The notes beneath the pieces are model-generated. The model did not search any database, was not told the origin of the DNA, and saw nothing but the letters and a program-made list of their open reading frames with translations. This document shows positions 1-12,690 of a DNA stretch of 64,000 nucleotides, in pieces (position 1 is the stretch's first letter; each line of letters begins with the position of its first letter). The DNA comes from Sinohyriopsis cumingii (taxonomy: Eukaryota; Mollusca; Bivalvia; Unionida; Unionidae), in NCBI GenBank assembly GCA_028554795.2, contig CM068838.1:89643944-89707943 (forward strand), read 5' to 3'. A program made the translations under genes and the position numbers.

Positions 1-507
1 ACAGTGAAAATCTGGATCACTGCATGCTGATGGACCAGGAGAAGAACAGGTCGACTCACCTTTGTCTTCGTCAGATGAATCAAGAGAATATTCTGCTGGA
101 TGTTCTGGAATAGGAAGTCCCTCACCATGTGGAACTGGTCTCAATGCAGACGGAATGTTTGGGTAGACTATTCTCGACTTCTTTCGCTTCGTTATTCCGC
201 CGGAAAGAGGAGGAACCAAGCAGAAGTAACAGTCATTTAGGTGGTTGCTTGGCTCTCTCCACACCATTGGGACTGCAAACGGCATTGATGACCTTTTGCA
301 ATTCAACCACTGTGAAAGCTGTGTTGTACATGTAGCACAGCATATATGCGGAGCCCAAGGTTTGTCTTGGTCACCAACCTTGCATCCGAAGTAAAGATGA
401 TATGCCTTCTTCACTTGAGAATTGATACTTTTCTTCTGGTTGGCAAATGTCACTTCCCCACAAATATAGCAAAAATTGTCCGCGGTATTAACACACTTTC
501 GAGGCAT
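1..507 (-). CDS. Zinc-binding repeat-family protein, N-terminal part (runs off window)
   Basis: On the minus strand a frame opens with ATG at 507 and stays open for 169 codons to the window edge, so the 3' end is missing. The protein starts MPRKCVNTADNFCYICGE and has clustered Cys/His pairs (CYIC near residue 13, HICCATC near 55, CYFC near 96), which look like zinc ligands, then an acidic and Ser-rich tail. I recognise the pattern as a multicopy uncharacterised protein family seen in many invertebrate genomes, often linked to mobile elements; this is from memory. A TATA-like stretch on the minus strand (629-638) lies about 120 bases upstream of the ATG. Function is unknown. An exon of a spliced gene is possible. 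Confidence 0.65.
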   Translation of the reverse strand, partial: MPRKCVNTADNFCYICGEVTFANQKKSINSQVKKAYHLYFGCKVGDQDKPWAPHICCATCTTQLSQWLNCKRSSMPFAVPMVWREPSNHLNDCYFCLVPPLSGGITKRKKSRIVYPNIPSALRPVPHGEGLPIPEHPAEYSLDSSDEDKGESTCSSPGPSACSDPDFHC

Positions 508-633
508 TGCTGTTCTTTATTGTACGTAAATGGATAAAATAATAAGTTTTATGTAACAGTAGCTTGAACTGTCTCGCACAACGTCTAAAATATTTTAAAT
601 GCTGAACCTATCTGATTGGGCTTTATATAGTAC

Positions 634-745
634 ACTGCTTACGTCAGCTTCAGCAGCCGCCTGGCATTAGTATAATAGGCCTACACATGTATAGTACACT
701 GCTGACGTCAACTTACTTCAGCAGCCGCATGGCATTAGTATTGCA
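634..745. repeat. Direct duplication of about 50 bp
   Basis: A block starting TATAGTACACTGCT and ending GGCATTAGTA occurs at about 634-680 and again at about 695-741 with small differences. The second copy contains the palindrome TGACGTCA, a CREB/ATF-type site. It lies upstream of the minus-strand ORF ending at 507, so it could be part of its promoter. Confidence 0.6.
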
Positions 746-1689
746 TTGCATCAGAAAATGATGCAATCAACTGTAGATGATGTGAGCATGATGGTATTAT
801 GCAATGTTACATCATTATTCCGGATGTTGCTGCAGTCCTACTGGAGAAATTTACACAGTGAAACATAGAAAATGAGGTATATGAATATCTTCAAAACGAG
901 AGCCAATACAAATTTTTCACGGTTATATTCGTGCTCGGCACACCAAAATACTACAGATTAGGGCCTTTTCAAGTCAGTAATGATTTCACTGTTGACCAGT
1001 GTAAGAGCTTCATTAACTGATACCCGAAGAAATATACTTTTTAACTGTATTTTTTGTTAATGGCACTATATACTGGCGTTTGAATATCAATGAATTCGCT
1101 TCTTACAAAAAGTGGAGTACAAAATTTAGATATAAAATATAGAATAGTGTACTTGCTGATTGTATTGTGATAGAGAACATAGGAAATGTCTGTGGTAAGA
1201 ACAAATTATATTTCCATGTATTCCTTGTGGGGAAAACATGCTTGAAAGATAATTCAAACGTACTGAAGGAGCAGTACATTCATTGCGAATAATTACCACT
1301 GAAATAATAGAATCAACACCTTCTTTAAAATGGCTGAATCAAATGACCAATTTTAACAGTTCTGAATGGAGACCTTTTTAATTGAGAAAATGATGACGAT
1401 CTTGTGTGAAAGATGGCAGTTTTAATAATTGCATTATCTCAGACAATGGGAAAGTCACTTAGCTCCAATATAGCTTGCTAATAGCGTTAAATTACCACCA
1501 CCACCACCCCTTTAAAAACCCCAACAAAACAAAGGTACACGTAAGAAAGAAAAGTTATACGGACTTATGATGGTTCACCTAGCAATTAGTGGCCTCAAAG
1601 GAACAACCTACAGGCGACTGGTCATTAACTCTACGTTGAAAGACTCTGATGACCGAGTATATCTTTTCCTTATGATGGTCCTAAATAGT
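746..1689. other. Non-coding, AT-rich
   Basis: No convincing ORF, RNA gene or mobile-element end was seen. Only short simple runs are present (ACC repeats near 1497-1508). Confidence 0.5.
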
Positions 1690-1870
1690 TTAAGGAAACG
1701 TCACTTGGCACTCAGCATGAAGTAAGGATAATGTGATTGGGTGGAACATCATGCCACATGCTTGCGGCATGATGCACCAGTGCTAGACCACTTTAAATTG
1801 CCGACATACAGACATCGTAGTGAAATCACTGACAAAATATAAAAGCTACGCTAAAAATCCAAACACCCAC
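1690..1870 (+). repeat. Interspersed repeat fragment (same family as 12405-12690 and 23925-24236)
   Basis: Reverse complement shares blocks with the two other copies: a GATGTCTG segment, CATCATGCCGCA, and GCTGAGTGCCAAG. The tRNA-like head seen in the copy at 24.2 kb is not recognisable here, so this is a truncated or diverged copy. Confidence 0.5.
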
Positions 1871-3200
1871 ACACAATTATACACGACATATACATGGCAC
1901 ATAAAGCATAGGGTCATTACAATACAATGAAATATAAAACACGCATGGCACATAATGCACAGGGACATTACCATTGTTATGTATATTTGATTTAATTTAT
2001 ATTTGATTTGATATAATTGTTTGTTTGTCAGTTTTACGTTTTTATTTTATTTATTCCATTACATGTTATAGTAATGTAATTTTGTTTACTGGAATTTGAC
2101 AATTTCCAGAAATTAGTTTGACCTGATAATAGAACTTGGTATCTTTATGCTGACCTAGTACCTGACCTTGGTACAGAATTATTAACAGCTGGAGTAAACA
2201 ACTTCTTTTTTTATTCATTCTTAATGTGTGATTTAAAGAGGGCAATCGAGGCTGAACAAGGTGTATGTGATGTAAGGCTTCTACCTTGTTCTGAAAATGA
2301 TCACGTGGCCCTCATACGGGAATCTGTTTTGCTTCTTAAAATAGTGTATAACCTTCTTCTATAGAGAATTTAGTCAGTTGGGGCTTTTGAACACTTCGAC
2401 GTCAAGGTGGTGCTTTTTTTCTGTTGTGACCAGTTCGAGTTAAGTTTCAATTTTTCTTCAAATTATTTGGATTCTAAAAGATTAATTCTTTTCCATGGGA
2501 ATATTTAAGTGCTCATACAGAATTCTTAGATAAAGACACTTACTGAAATTTTGTTAGGAATTCAAACACCGGAATATTATTGTTTGTGGAACAACAAAGA
2601 ACTGTTGACACGTCAATACTATACTGGCTACAGTATACGTCATCGCCTTCTATTTTGGATTTTCGTCAGAACTCGAACTCAAATTCATTAGAACATTTTT
2701 TTACGAGGACTTCTAAGTTTTAATTCTTGGATTATTCTTGGATTATTTTTGCATTTGATTCTTAAAACTGTAAGTTCTTTTCATCATTTTTACCATGTTT
2801 GTTTTTTCTAGGGAAATAAATTATTTGTTAAATTTTACAAAGCGTGTTGTCTTCACTTTTTTCTTGTTACTGTTTATGAGAGCCTTAACACGTTACACCA
2901 TAGTGTTATATAAGGGATATATTTAAAACAATAATTTAAACAGAAAATAACGCATTTCTTTAAGACTCATATAATTATACCGTACACACAAAACACATAT
3001 ACTATACGTGGACAATCACATGTTCGTGTGAACGCCAGAATACAAAGACATCCACACATACATACACGTTTCTTTTTTGAGGGTTTCTTGTCTTCACAAA
3101 GCTACAATTCAAGGCATGTTAATTGGGGCAAGAATATTACAGAAGTTTGAAAGAAAACCAAAAGAAGGAAAACATCATGCAGAGAACAATGGGCACTGAA
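1871..3200. other. Non-coding, AT-rich
   Basis: No supported gene. Long T-rich stretches and short dyads only. Confidence 0.45.
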
Positions 3201-3204
3201 AAAC

Positions 3205-3450
3205 AACGAGACTAAAATGACCAAATAAACTAAAACTAAAAAAGGAGCTACATTAAGTAAAAACTAAAACTAGACAGGAATTAAATTAAGCAGAGATACA
3301 AGCTAAAACGAAACAAGAAGCTAAATTAAGGGCATGCAACTAAACCTAGACTAGGAGCTAAATAAGGCACAGATACAAATAAAAACAAAACAAGGAGCTA
3401 AATTAAGCATAGATAATAACTAAAAAGCTAAGTACTAAACTAGAAACTAG
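3205..3450. repeat. Degenerate tandem repeat
   Basis: Loose copies of a unit resembling AAACAAGGAGCTAAATTAAG recur every 40-60 bases (for example near 3243, 3315, 3353 and 3395). Confidence 0.55.
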
Positions 3451-3739
3451 GTTGCAAGCGCTGTTAACAGTTAATAAAATTACATAACAAAGCTCATCGT
3501 TGAGTAATCAACAGTTACGCATCTCTCTCTACTAACACTAGGCATAAATAGCAATTGTAAACCTTTATTATGTAGAAAATAAATAAGGACTATAGGGATA
3601 TTGGTCCCTTTTATAATAAAATATTTATGTTTCCAATCTTTAATTTTTACATTTTAATGTATTCATAATCAAATTTAACATTTTAGCTTTAAATAAAACC
3701 ACCATAGTGGGCTGATAATGCTGTGAAACCACTAACCTT

Positions 3740-4360
3740 CATACCCACCCACCTGCCTACCTACCAACCCACCGACCTATCAACACAGACATTATAATAC
3801 ATAAAACAGGATGTGTATAGGATGATGACAATGCAAATATCTAACCCATGTTAGTAGAGCATAAAATCTAGGTCACAGTGGCCGTCTTTGGTTAAAAGGG
3901 TGTAGTAGCAGCAGACATGCGTCCAATTATCATATGTCATGATTAAATAATAAACAGCACCAAACAAATGAACGTTCACCACAAAATTTCATCAAAGTCA
4001 CTGAATCATGAAATAAAAGACACATTGACCTCGTTTCGATAAAAAGAAATAGAACTTATCAAGATAGAGTCATTAACCAAGTGTCATGATTCTGTATAGG
4101 ATAGTGTGTATCCATCAAGCCAAAAAGCACATGGTCAAGAGCTAAATACAAAACTAGATATAAGCCAGAAACTAGATATAAGCCAGAGAAATGGTTAATT
4201 CAGGTCACCATGATCTTCTTTTGATCTAAGGGTGTCATGCTAATAGTGATACATACTATTTTCAAGTTTGATGGTTCTACCATGGACAAAGTTTGAGAAA
4301 TAAACTTAAAGCACAAAATGTAATCAGTGTCAGCTGAGCGTGAAATAGAGGTCACGGTGA
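3740..4360. repeat. Mollusc-type interspersed repeat region
   Basis: Variants of GGTCACNGTG and GGTCACCATGATCT recur near 3872, 4203 and 4352, separated by similar filler that includes stretches like TCATGATTCTGTATAGG. This resembles divergent repeats common in bivalve and gastropod genomes (from memory). No ORF of note apart from the one at 4330-4698 on the other strand. Confidence 0.35.
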
Positions 4361-4698
4361 TCTACTTGCATGTTTATGGTGTATTGTTCATCAACATGCA
4401 TAGTCACACCGAGTTGAATGATTTCAGGTATTCCAGTATCCTCGGCCTGCCATGGTTCCTGCCCGTAACGAGAATTGTAATTGTCTGTTTCCGGAAGTAC
4501 GTACATGGTTCCTGTCCCGGAAATAAATGCCACGTGACATAAGATTGGAATGCAACAATTAGGCCAATATCTATGATTCAATTGTTTATGATGCCCTGTT
4601 CTATTAAATGTTTGAATCTGCACTGTATTTACTGTACACGCATATGAACTGCATTGAAACAATGATGACAAAAATATTAAAGAAAATAAACTTTTCAT
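4330..4698 (-). CDS. Possible secreted 122-residue protein or exon
   Basis: The ORF opens with a classic signal-peptide shape: MKSLFSLIFLSSLFQCSSYA, then Cys. The rest has several Cys residues and one N-glycosylation site (NRT). It matches no family I know, and its last part overlaps the interspersed repeat. It could be a real short gene, an exon, or chance. No TATA box is evident upstream. Confidence 0.22.
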   Translation of the reverse strand: MKSLFSLIFLSSLFQCSSYACTVNTVQIQTFNRTGHHKQLNHRYWPNCCIPILCHVAFISGTGTMYVLPETDNYNSRYGQEPWQAEDTGIPEIIQLGVTMHVDEQYTINMQVDHRDLYFTLS

Positions 4699-4699
4699 C

Positions 4700-6344
4700 T
4701 TTTTTTATTCTTCTTTAAACTTCAATAAAATTACTATATTTACACAACTGGGGAATTGATACAAGATTTTTTCAATGTTATTAAATAAAGTTTTTTTTCC
4801 TTATATTTAAAAATTTCAGTGAAAAATTGCATTCTGTATAGTTGTCCATTTTATTTATTTCTTCTAATTTGATATTTATACAGCTTAAACGTAGAAACTT
4901 AACCACGAATGTGCAACTAATGTACACGTATACAAAATAAGATCCTTCCAATGGAATTTGTTATGAAATCCTTCAAATCCGCACCATAGAACCAGAAAAA
5001 GAATGGCCAGTATGTGTACATGTAAATGCTTCTATCTGCGCGAACTGCGACGCCGGTGGGTGGCGGATTGATACGTATATGACGGTGTATTGAGAAGTTA
5101 TACATATGAAGGAGTTCCGCGTGTTAGCAGTTTCAGTATATTTCTACCAAAGGTCGGTGATACACAAACTGCATATTTGAATCGCGTGGGGTGGGGTGGG
5201 GACAATTTTGTCTGAAAATGGGGCAACGTTTTTTTAAAATGTCGTATTTAAAATTTGTTTTATCAAGAACAGCAACGTTAACACCAACAAATTTTAGTTC
5301 TCGAAGATTCGCGTGATCGTATGTATAAAAAAGTTAATATGTCGGCTCATACGTATAATTTTTTCATTCAACAGGAAAACAGGACAGTCTCTGTACTTTA
5401 TTACATTAAGCGCGCTTGCATTATCGTCATGGAACTATTCATGTAAATAAGCCACACTTTCAAACTATATTTGTAACCAAACTAGATAGTGTGTCTGTCT
5501 GTCTGTCTTAATCTGGAGGCTCACTTACAAATTTGCAAGAACATTGTCAGGCATCAAACATTTTTTATTTGCTTTCATTTACATGTACTTAACACGCGCT
5601 GTACATTGCAACATTGATTGATGCTGAAAGAAGTTAATTTATGATTCAGTTCTGCACACTGAGGGGGATTTGGGAATTTTGTAGCAATGCAGTATTAATT
5701 ATGAATCGCTTAGTCATAAGAGTCAGTAACTGGCATTAATTTATCACAAATCAGTTTTTGTTCTGTTTCATTTTCTTGATCTTATGAAAACATCAGATGA
5801 CTTGATGGGCGAATTAGACACTTTTAATCTTTCACTTTGTGTTCAAGAACCTCTTCAGTTCATTGCTTTACTTGACAAAATTGACAAAATATGTTTAACA
5901 TATCCTTTATATGAACACAAAGCACACAAATGTATCTTTTGTTGGTTGGGTAGCATGCTTTTACTGTCTATTTTGGATCAGATAATTGATTGTTATACTC
6001 CGGTCTTTTCATCGGCTTCTCTTTACCTTAATACTTTTAATATTCTCTCAGCTATACGAGCGTGATTTTAAAAGTTCTGATTATTTTCTCATAACGTGTT
6101 TGCTTCTTCGAGCCATTCAATAACTTTAATGTAGATGTATAGGCGAAATATTTTTTAAAAAAATTATTTGCAGCTGAAATTGCAGCATGCCGGACACCGG
6201 CAGGTTAATGCTTGTGACGTAACATGTAAATGACAGTGACATAAAATTGTTAGAGAAGGAGAACACCTTTGTTTCTGAACAAAGTGCATACTGTAAAATC
6301 CGGACACTCTTTGGGTACTTCTTGTTGATATTAAGCCCGGCTTG
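4700..6344. other. No recognised gene
   Basis: AT-rich non-coding DNA with a (TGTC)n run near 5494-5507. A 93-codon ORF at 5784-6065 has no recognisable domain and is not supported. Confidence 0.4.
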
Positions 6345-6449
6345 GAAAATGTTTACGGATCTAATTCTCTGTCATATCCTACAATTGTGAAGTGGTTTGA
6401 TCTTTTAAAGGATGGTCGTGAATCCATGGACGATGACCCACTTTCTTGA
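6345..6449 (+). pseudogene. Mariner-family transposase fragment (N-terminal HTH region)
   Basis: Translation gives NVYGSNSLSYPTIVKWF and then KDGRESMDDDPLS before a TGA at 6447. This is the pattern of the second helix-turn-helix of mariner transposases (YG...S..TV..W...F..GRxSxxDDxRxGRP). Only about 35 codons are recognisable; the catalytic domain is absent nearby. It is a dead relic. Confidence 0.6.
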
Positions 6450-7700
6450 AGATCGTTCTTTGGGAAGTAGATGCCGTAAAGCGTTCGTTTGTTTAAGATT
6501 CTCAATACATAGTACAATATATTTCAGTTATCATGTGCGTTTTTAGTCAGTTATTTTTACGAAATTAAGGAATCTATTGAATCTCAGAATAAAAAGCATT
6601 ATTGTACAATGTCCAGAACTTTTTAAAGATATCTTTCGCATACAATAACAACGATTTCTGGGATAATTATTACCTGTTTTTTTATTGTGTTAATCAAATT
6701 CAGAAAGAATTATATACATCATAATAAAAAGGAAAAGGACCAATGACCATGAAAATGTCGAAGTTTCTTCTTTAATGATCGAACAATTTTTTGCAGTGAT
6801 TAAATCCAATATACCTTCCGCATAATAAGTCCTTCTACCGCTCTTTTAGAGTAAGGTTGTATTCTTCTGAACACTAACATTGCAGAGGAGAGAGAGACAG
6901 AGAGATACAGAGACAGACAGAGACAGAGACAGAGAGAGTAGACACATATAAAGAAATATTTACATTCATAAACAGAACTCGTATTTCATTGTAGGATTAA
7001 TTAAGTGACAATCAATTACACATACATCCATAAATAAGTTTTGTTGGGCCATGGTGTGTGCTAATCTGTATTTGCCTTCTTCCTTGGAAACCTTTTTCTT
7101 AAATTATCTTGTGTAGTCCAGTATACAGTCAGTTTGACTTAGGCACAGTATCTCATCGGACAAAATTATACGATAGCATTTCCTTCTGAAGAAGACAATA
7201 GTAAAATATATCATTCTCAGTGAGGGCATAAAACGAGTTACAGCAATATATAATAATTAGTTCTTACCAACACACTGTAACTATGCAACGGACGCTATTG
7301 TAAACTAAACCTGAGCTCAAAACATAAATATTTGTCCGTTTATTTCAGTCCGTTAGACCATATCAAATTATGAGCTAGATGAGTGAATCTGTCAAGAATT
7401 ATGGACCGTCTGAAAGTCAAAGTTCTTGGACAGCGTTGAATACGCACAGATCAGTGGATTCACTGAAGTTATTTAGGAGTTCATCAGCAAACAGAAGAAC
7501 AGCGATGGACGGACAATCAGTTCTAGAGTTGATATCATAGTAAATAGGTTATTGGAAAGGAAAAAATCGTGCCCAACATACACATTTCTTTATCAACACA
7601 TTCTGGCGAAATAGTGGACACTGTTTGAATGATAGCTGAAACATTTGTGCAGTAAGCAAAGTCGATCTGCACTGCGTTTGGTCGGTAAATGCATAAGGCC
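6450..7700. other. Non-coding; GA-rich simple repeat near 6885-6945
   Basis: A GAGA/ACAGAGAC-type simple repeat lies near 6887-6940. Nothing else is supported. Confidence 0.4.
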
Positions 7701-7712
7701 GGATTACAGGTA

Positions 7713-7746
<34 letters not shown>
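7713..7746. repeat. (AC)n microsatellite
   Basis: Uninterrupted AC dinucleotides for about 34 bases. Confidence 0.95.
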
Positions 7747-7747
<1 letters not shown>

Positions 7748-8031
7748 ATATTTACTTTCACCTTTAAAGGAAAGAAAACCGACACTTTGCCCGTGTTATA
7801 ATATCTGAGGTTGGAGTTTGCCTCCAAATTAAGAAGACGGACCTATATGTAAGTTCCTACCAACACAATGTAACAGTAAAGTAGACACCATCTGGATGGT
7901 GGTTGTGCTATTTGAAAATGCAATGTACTCGGGCTGCTCATTGTTTGGCTGATAAGTTCAAACTGGATATGGTTGACATATACCACTGGAGTTCCGAAAG
8001 AATCCAGACAAAACAAGAATCTGGGGAGAAG

Positions 8032-8034
<3 letters not shown>

Positions 8035-8068
<34 letters not shown>
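8035..8068. repeat. (GT)n microsatellite
   Basis: Uninterrupted GT dinucleotides for about 34 bases; the ORFs around it are low-complexity artefacts. Confidence 0.95.
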
Positions 8069-8069
<1 letters not shown>

Positions 8070-8521
8070 TAAAATCACTCATAGAATATTGAGATATACG
8101 CAACTTCGACTGGATTATGGAATGTTTATTAACAACGAAACCTCAGGTATTCCGAACATTTACTGCAATATCACTTGATAAATTCTCAAGTTTCTACTGC
8201 GAATTTATTTTACGTCTGTCTGTATTTACCTTTGACTCGTAAAGACCATACCTAGCAACGGTCATTAAGACTTTCGCAGCAGGCGCTACTGCCATGCGCA
8301 AACACGTTTCCTGATGGGATCATGTAGTGTGCAAACTCTATAGTTCCCCTATTCTTTGGGAGCTGTTGTCTAACACTGTTGGTTGGTAGGGTATTGTGTT
8401 CTAGCTCATGGCATGGGCTTTATGTCTCAGTAGACATTTCATTAGATCATTTCCTTCTGCAGAAGGCAATTAAAAAAAATCATTCTCAAGGAATGTAATT
8501 TTTAACTGTTTTTGAAAGTCA

Positions 8522-8638
8522 GATCATGACATGCTGGATATGCAATATGTTGATCATCGTTAGCGCGTGGCTTGTTTAGACATCATGACATTCTGGGTAT
8601 TCAATATGTTGATCATGGTTAGCACGTGGCTTGTTTAG
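8522..8638. repeat. Tandem duplication of about 58 bp
   Basis: The block from ATCATGACAT to GGCTTGTTTAG appears twice back to back (8522-8578 and 8581-8638) with a few substitutions. Confidence 0.8.
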
Positions 8639-8639
8639 T

Positions 8640-9600
8640 TCCCACGGAAGTGAAAGAACACTTTGACTACTTTCTAACAGAAAGTCAGTCTTGGTAAGTA
8701 TCAACAAAATTCGACAAACATCTGAAAATGTAATCATGGGTGTAGCAACTGTCCATCTTGTATTGGTCATCTTGTTTGTTTTATAAAATAAGTTGGGTGT
8801 GATGAACCGGTTTAAAATTTTCAGAAGATGAATTATAATGGTTTTGGAGACACTGTACTAAACACCAGAATTTAATGATTCCCAAATCTGAACACAATAA
8901 TGATTATTAATCAGACAATTTCTAATCATATACCTTTAGCTAAAATTATTCGAAATAGCAGTAGCATCGCGCCTTTTGAAGTCCATTGAATTGCGCTGGA
9001 CTGAATCGTTTTCTCGAATATGTCCGGTTTTTATCCTTTCTAATTTCATTCAGCAACATTCTTTTCAAAATTGCCAATGTTTTCTTATTTCCATTTTATC
9101 AATACTAGTTTCTGTTTTCCCTTTCTCCTTACGATGCGGAGTTCCTGACTGATTTCAAAATGTTTAAGACGATGTAATTGTCAGATAGCCAAACGAAGGC
9201 AGTGAGTCGCCGCACATTTTTTTTTGTCTCCGAAAATCAGCTCAATAGTGTTACTATTTAACGGTTTGAAGTGTTGAATAATAAGAATTTATTTATAGGA
9301 AGGAAGTAGATTGTATTAAAATAATTAGTCAATTACCGACTTGATTTCTTACTAACACACTACGGAGATGAGTTGGACGCTATACTAGGGGTGGTTGTAC
9401 CATTAGGACAGGAAATACAACTTGTCTGCATGGAGGTTGGTTGATATCCTTCACGGGGACAATGCATACATTTTTTCATACTACTTTATGTACATGTAGT
9501 ATCCAGGAAGACCAATCTCTGAATAGGACAAGGAAACCGTTCTTTTTTTATCAGATGAAAGAGTGGCTATCAATTGTTAAATAAGAATCAGTCACTGTGA
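8640..9600. other. No recognised gene
   Basis: AT-rich DNA without a supported ORF or element end. Confidence 0.4.
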
Positions 9601-9603
9601 AAA

Positions 9604-9954
9604 TAATAATAATAATAATAACTACTGCTACTGCTACTCAGATTAAGCTAGTGCAGGGCCTGTAGCATATGTTATAAGGGGGCCCTAAGTTTAAAAACAA
9701 AATATCAATATTAAAACAACTTTTTTTAACTTGCATAGAAAAGTAATTGTATTTTTCATTTGCTATACAGCCAGATATTACGACAAATATGTCTGACATT
9801 TCAGTAACAGTATTATTTACATGTAGGTAATTGATAGCTTGAAAGCATTTGGCGTGGGGCCCTTGAAAGTGCAGGGCCCGTAGCATATGCTACAATGCTA
9901 CGTTTGCTACTATGATAATCCGGCACTGCTACTGCTACTACTACTACCAGTAAA

Positions 9955-9985
<31 letters not shown>

Positions 9986-10084
9986 TTGCTACTATTACTA
10001 CTACTACTACTACTACTATTACCAGTAATAATAATAATAATAATACTTGGCCATTAAATTTCGTCTTGAACCCCCCCCCCCCCT
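9604..10084. repeat. Trinucleotide-rich region (AAT/ACT) with a C-run
   Basis: AAT and ACT arrays at about 9604-9636 and 9930-10045, followed by a run of about 13 C at 10071-10083. Two copies of GCAGGGCC(T/C)GTAGCATATG (about 9654 and 9872) bracket about 200 bases and may mark a small element. Confidence 0.6.
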
Positions 10085-10597
10085 TTACATATCTTAGCCA
10101 ATCAGGATTCAATTTATTGGACCGCCTAAAATTAATGATTTTATTTTGATTTTATCGAAGATCTTAAAGCACGCGTAATCTACAATAATGAAATTCAATT
10201 GGAGTCAATCAAGTTCCTGCTTTTCTTTAGTCACGTCTGTAAGATTTTGAAATGTAGATGCGGTATACTTTGCAGTGCTTTATCAAGAGTGTTTATTCAC
10301 CAACGTAGGCACTTTTTTGTAGTAGTCTTGATGTGTGGAAAGGTTTATGCAAAAGACGGGGGAGTACTACTTCTTCCGACAGCTCCATGGTATCACCATT
10401 TTTTGTAAAAGGAATTTGAAATTAATCTTAACCAGAATTACTTTTTTCATATTCCACACGTTGAAACTGCCCTTGTTTTTATAACAATGTCATTATTATT
10501 TGCTAGGATTTCATAAGTTTCTACAAGCTTTTTATTCTGCCTTATTTTCATTTTCCGCTTGTTCTTTGTATATTTCTCCAAGGGCGTGCAAGACAGA

Positions 10598-10832
10598 GCA
10601 CATAGAAAGTCCATCCATTTTATCAAATACATACATATATAGAAATGTACATAAAAAGTCCATCCATCTATATCAAATACACATTTATATATATATATAC
10701 TCAGAAAGTCCATCCATCTATATCAAATACATACATACATACATATATGAAAGTCCATCCATCTATACCAAATACATGCATAAATATATGACAATCCATT
10801 CATCTATATCAAATACATACATATATATGCAT
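10598..10832. repeat. Tandem repeat, unit about 50-60 bp
   Basis: At least five copies of a unit containing AAGTCCATCCATCTATA followed by TCAAATACATACATA. The 111-residue Ser/Tyr/Ile-rich ORF here is only this repeat translated. Confidence 0.85.
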
Positions 10833-10839
10833 TAAAACT

Positions 10840-12400
10840 CGAAACATTTAATCATTAGCCTTAGTGTCGTTTATTAGCAAATACACTAAAATTAAATAAC
10901 GTAACGTTTTCATTGACGAGTAATGTTTAAATATTGCAAAAATTGTTTCAGAGAGAGAGATAAAGATGTTGTACACATACGTATGATTTACTGTGGTATT
11001 CTTTTACATCCCACATCTAACGATTTGTCTGAAGATATATTGAAATAGTATGTGGGGGGAAAATGTTATGCCTGTAGCTATGGTGGAGACAAGGATCTTA
11101 ATTTTCAGCGTCCTCAATATGTCTTTGAGAGAATTAACAAAGTCTTTAAATCTTCTAATGATGTTATTAATGGAGATATCTGAACTATTCAAATGCATCC
11201 AGACATGGCTTTCAAATGTCAGCTATTCACTGTGCAAACGAAAAAGATCATAAAGACAACAATGCATATAAATATCTTAAGAAATTGCACTTGGTTGGTG
11301 AGGAAGCAATGGAATGGGTTTGTTCTTGGAAGTATTGCAAGAGAAGACGTACCAGGGAGTTAACTTTCGGGTATTAAAGAAGTCTATAGTGTTGTACTGT
11401 AGAGGTGATGTAATTCCATTATCAGCTATTGGTATAATAGTCCCAGAGTTGTACAAATGCATTAATGTAATTCCATCTAATTTCAAAGGAAATATTGGCC
11501 TAGTCCGAGATTTATCGTACAATTATATATCAATCAGCACAGGTGGGTATATGTGATGCAAAACAGCCACTAGACCGATATAATTGCATATTAACCATTC
11601 CATAATTCTTTAGAAAACATAAATCTTGTCTTATAGTACAAAAACACATCAGCTTCGGTGTTTCGATGTAATTGTAAATCGATGTTTGGACAAGTCCTAT
11701 GGTTATGATAATTTTATGTGAGTTAGCCAAGACAAGTCTGCATTCGGGTTCTTTGCCACTAAATACTGTTTAAAAAAAATACAACATCAGACTAGCCTGA
11801 AAACTGTCTTTCCATGGCAACTATGTAACTACTCCGGGGTCCCTGGAATACCAGTTACAGCGTCGACACCATAAACAGGGTTGGCATGGTCGAGTGTTAT
11901 CCTACAAGTTTACTTGAGCATGGTGAAAGTCAATCATACCTTGATAGTTTCATACATCGGAAGAACGATTTGGTATGAATTGCCATCAACGGAAACATTT
12001 GTGATGCAGACTTGATTGGTTTTGCTGAAATTACACACTTGAGTTTTCTCCAGGTTCTTATTCCGTTATTGCCGCGGTGTTCGGACGTCCTTTTAATCAT
12101 CCATGAGAAAAAGAACGATTAAGAAATGATCGTAGATGGATGGGTTCATATTGCATTGTTGCGTTTTATGCTCGACAAAACAATATTAATTCATTTCTAC
12201 GTGGCAGCAGCTATTATCACTTAAAAACGCTCAAAAACAATTTGGGAAAAAATATCACACGCAAAAAACACAAAAGGAAAACTAATAGGTAGATTTTCCG
12301 GGGGAGCGTCTAAAGGCTGTGTGCTTGCATCTCGACGATTATTCAAGACCCAGCCTAGTTTTATTTTTTTATTCGAGATTGTAAGCAAAAGGTGTGTGTG
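10840..12400. other. No recognised gene
   Basis: Several 60-81 codon ORFs on both strands (11004-11730) overlap each other and match nothing I recognise; none is supported. Confidence 0.4.
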
Positions 12401-12404
12401 TTTG

Positions 12405-12690
12405 TTTGGATTTTTAACGTAGCTTTAACAATTTGAGTCTATGATGTCTGCAGTGTGGCAGTTCATAGTGATGTCTAACACTGGCGTATCATGGCGCAGA
12501 CATGTGGCATCATGTCCCACCTAGCTATATTATCTTATCACCAGACCGACCAGTTCTAACAATGACCTCTTAGTGCTGAGCGCCAAGCGAGGCAGCTGCT
12601 ATTACAATTTTTGTAAGTCTTTGGTATGACTCGAAACCTCAACCTCCCGCATCCTAGTCCCTAACGACTTAGGCCACCGGAGCGGTTACA
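12405..12690 (-). repeat. tRNA-derived SINE, minus orientation
   Basis: Reverse complement begins with a tRNA-like head (TGGCCTAAGTCGTTAGGGA as an A-box-like segment, then a degenerate B box near GGTTTCGAG). It continues through blocks shared with the copies at 1690-1870 and 23925-24236 (GCTGAGCGCCAAGCGAGGCA, GATGTCTGCAGTG). Confidence 0.6.

Noticed and set aside
5784-6065. 93-codon ORF as a host gene
   Set aside because: No domain, no promoter or splice context, and composition like the surrounding AT-rich DNA.
7535-8178. Val/Cys- or Thr/His-repeat ORFs
   Set aside because: Translations of AC/GT microsatellites.
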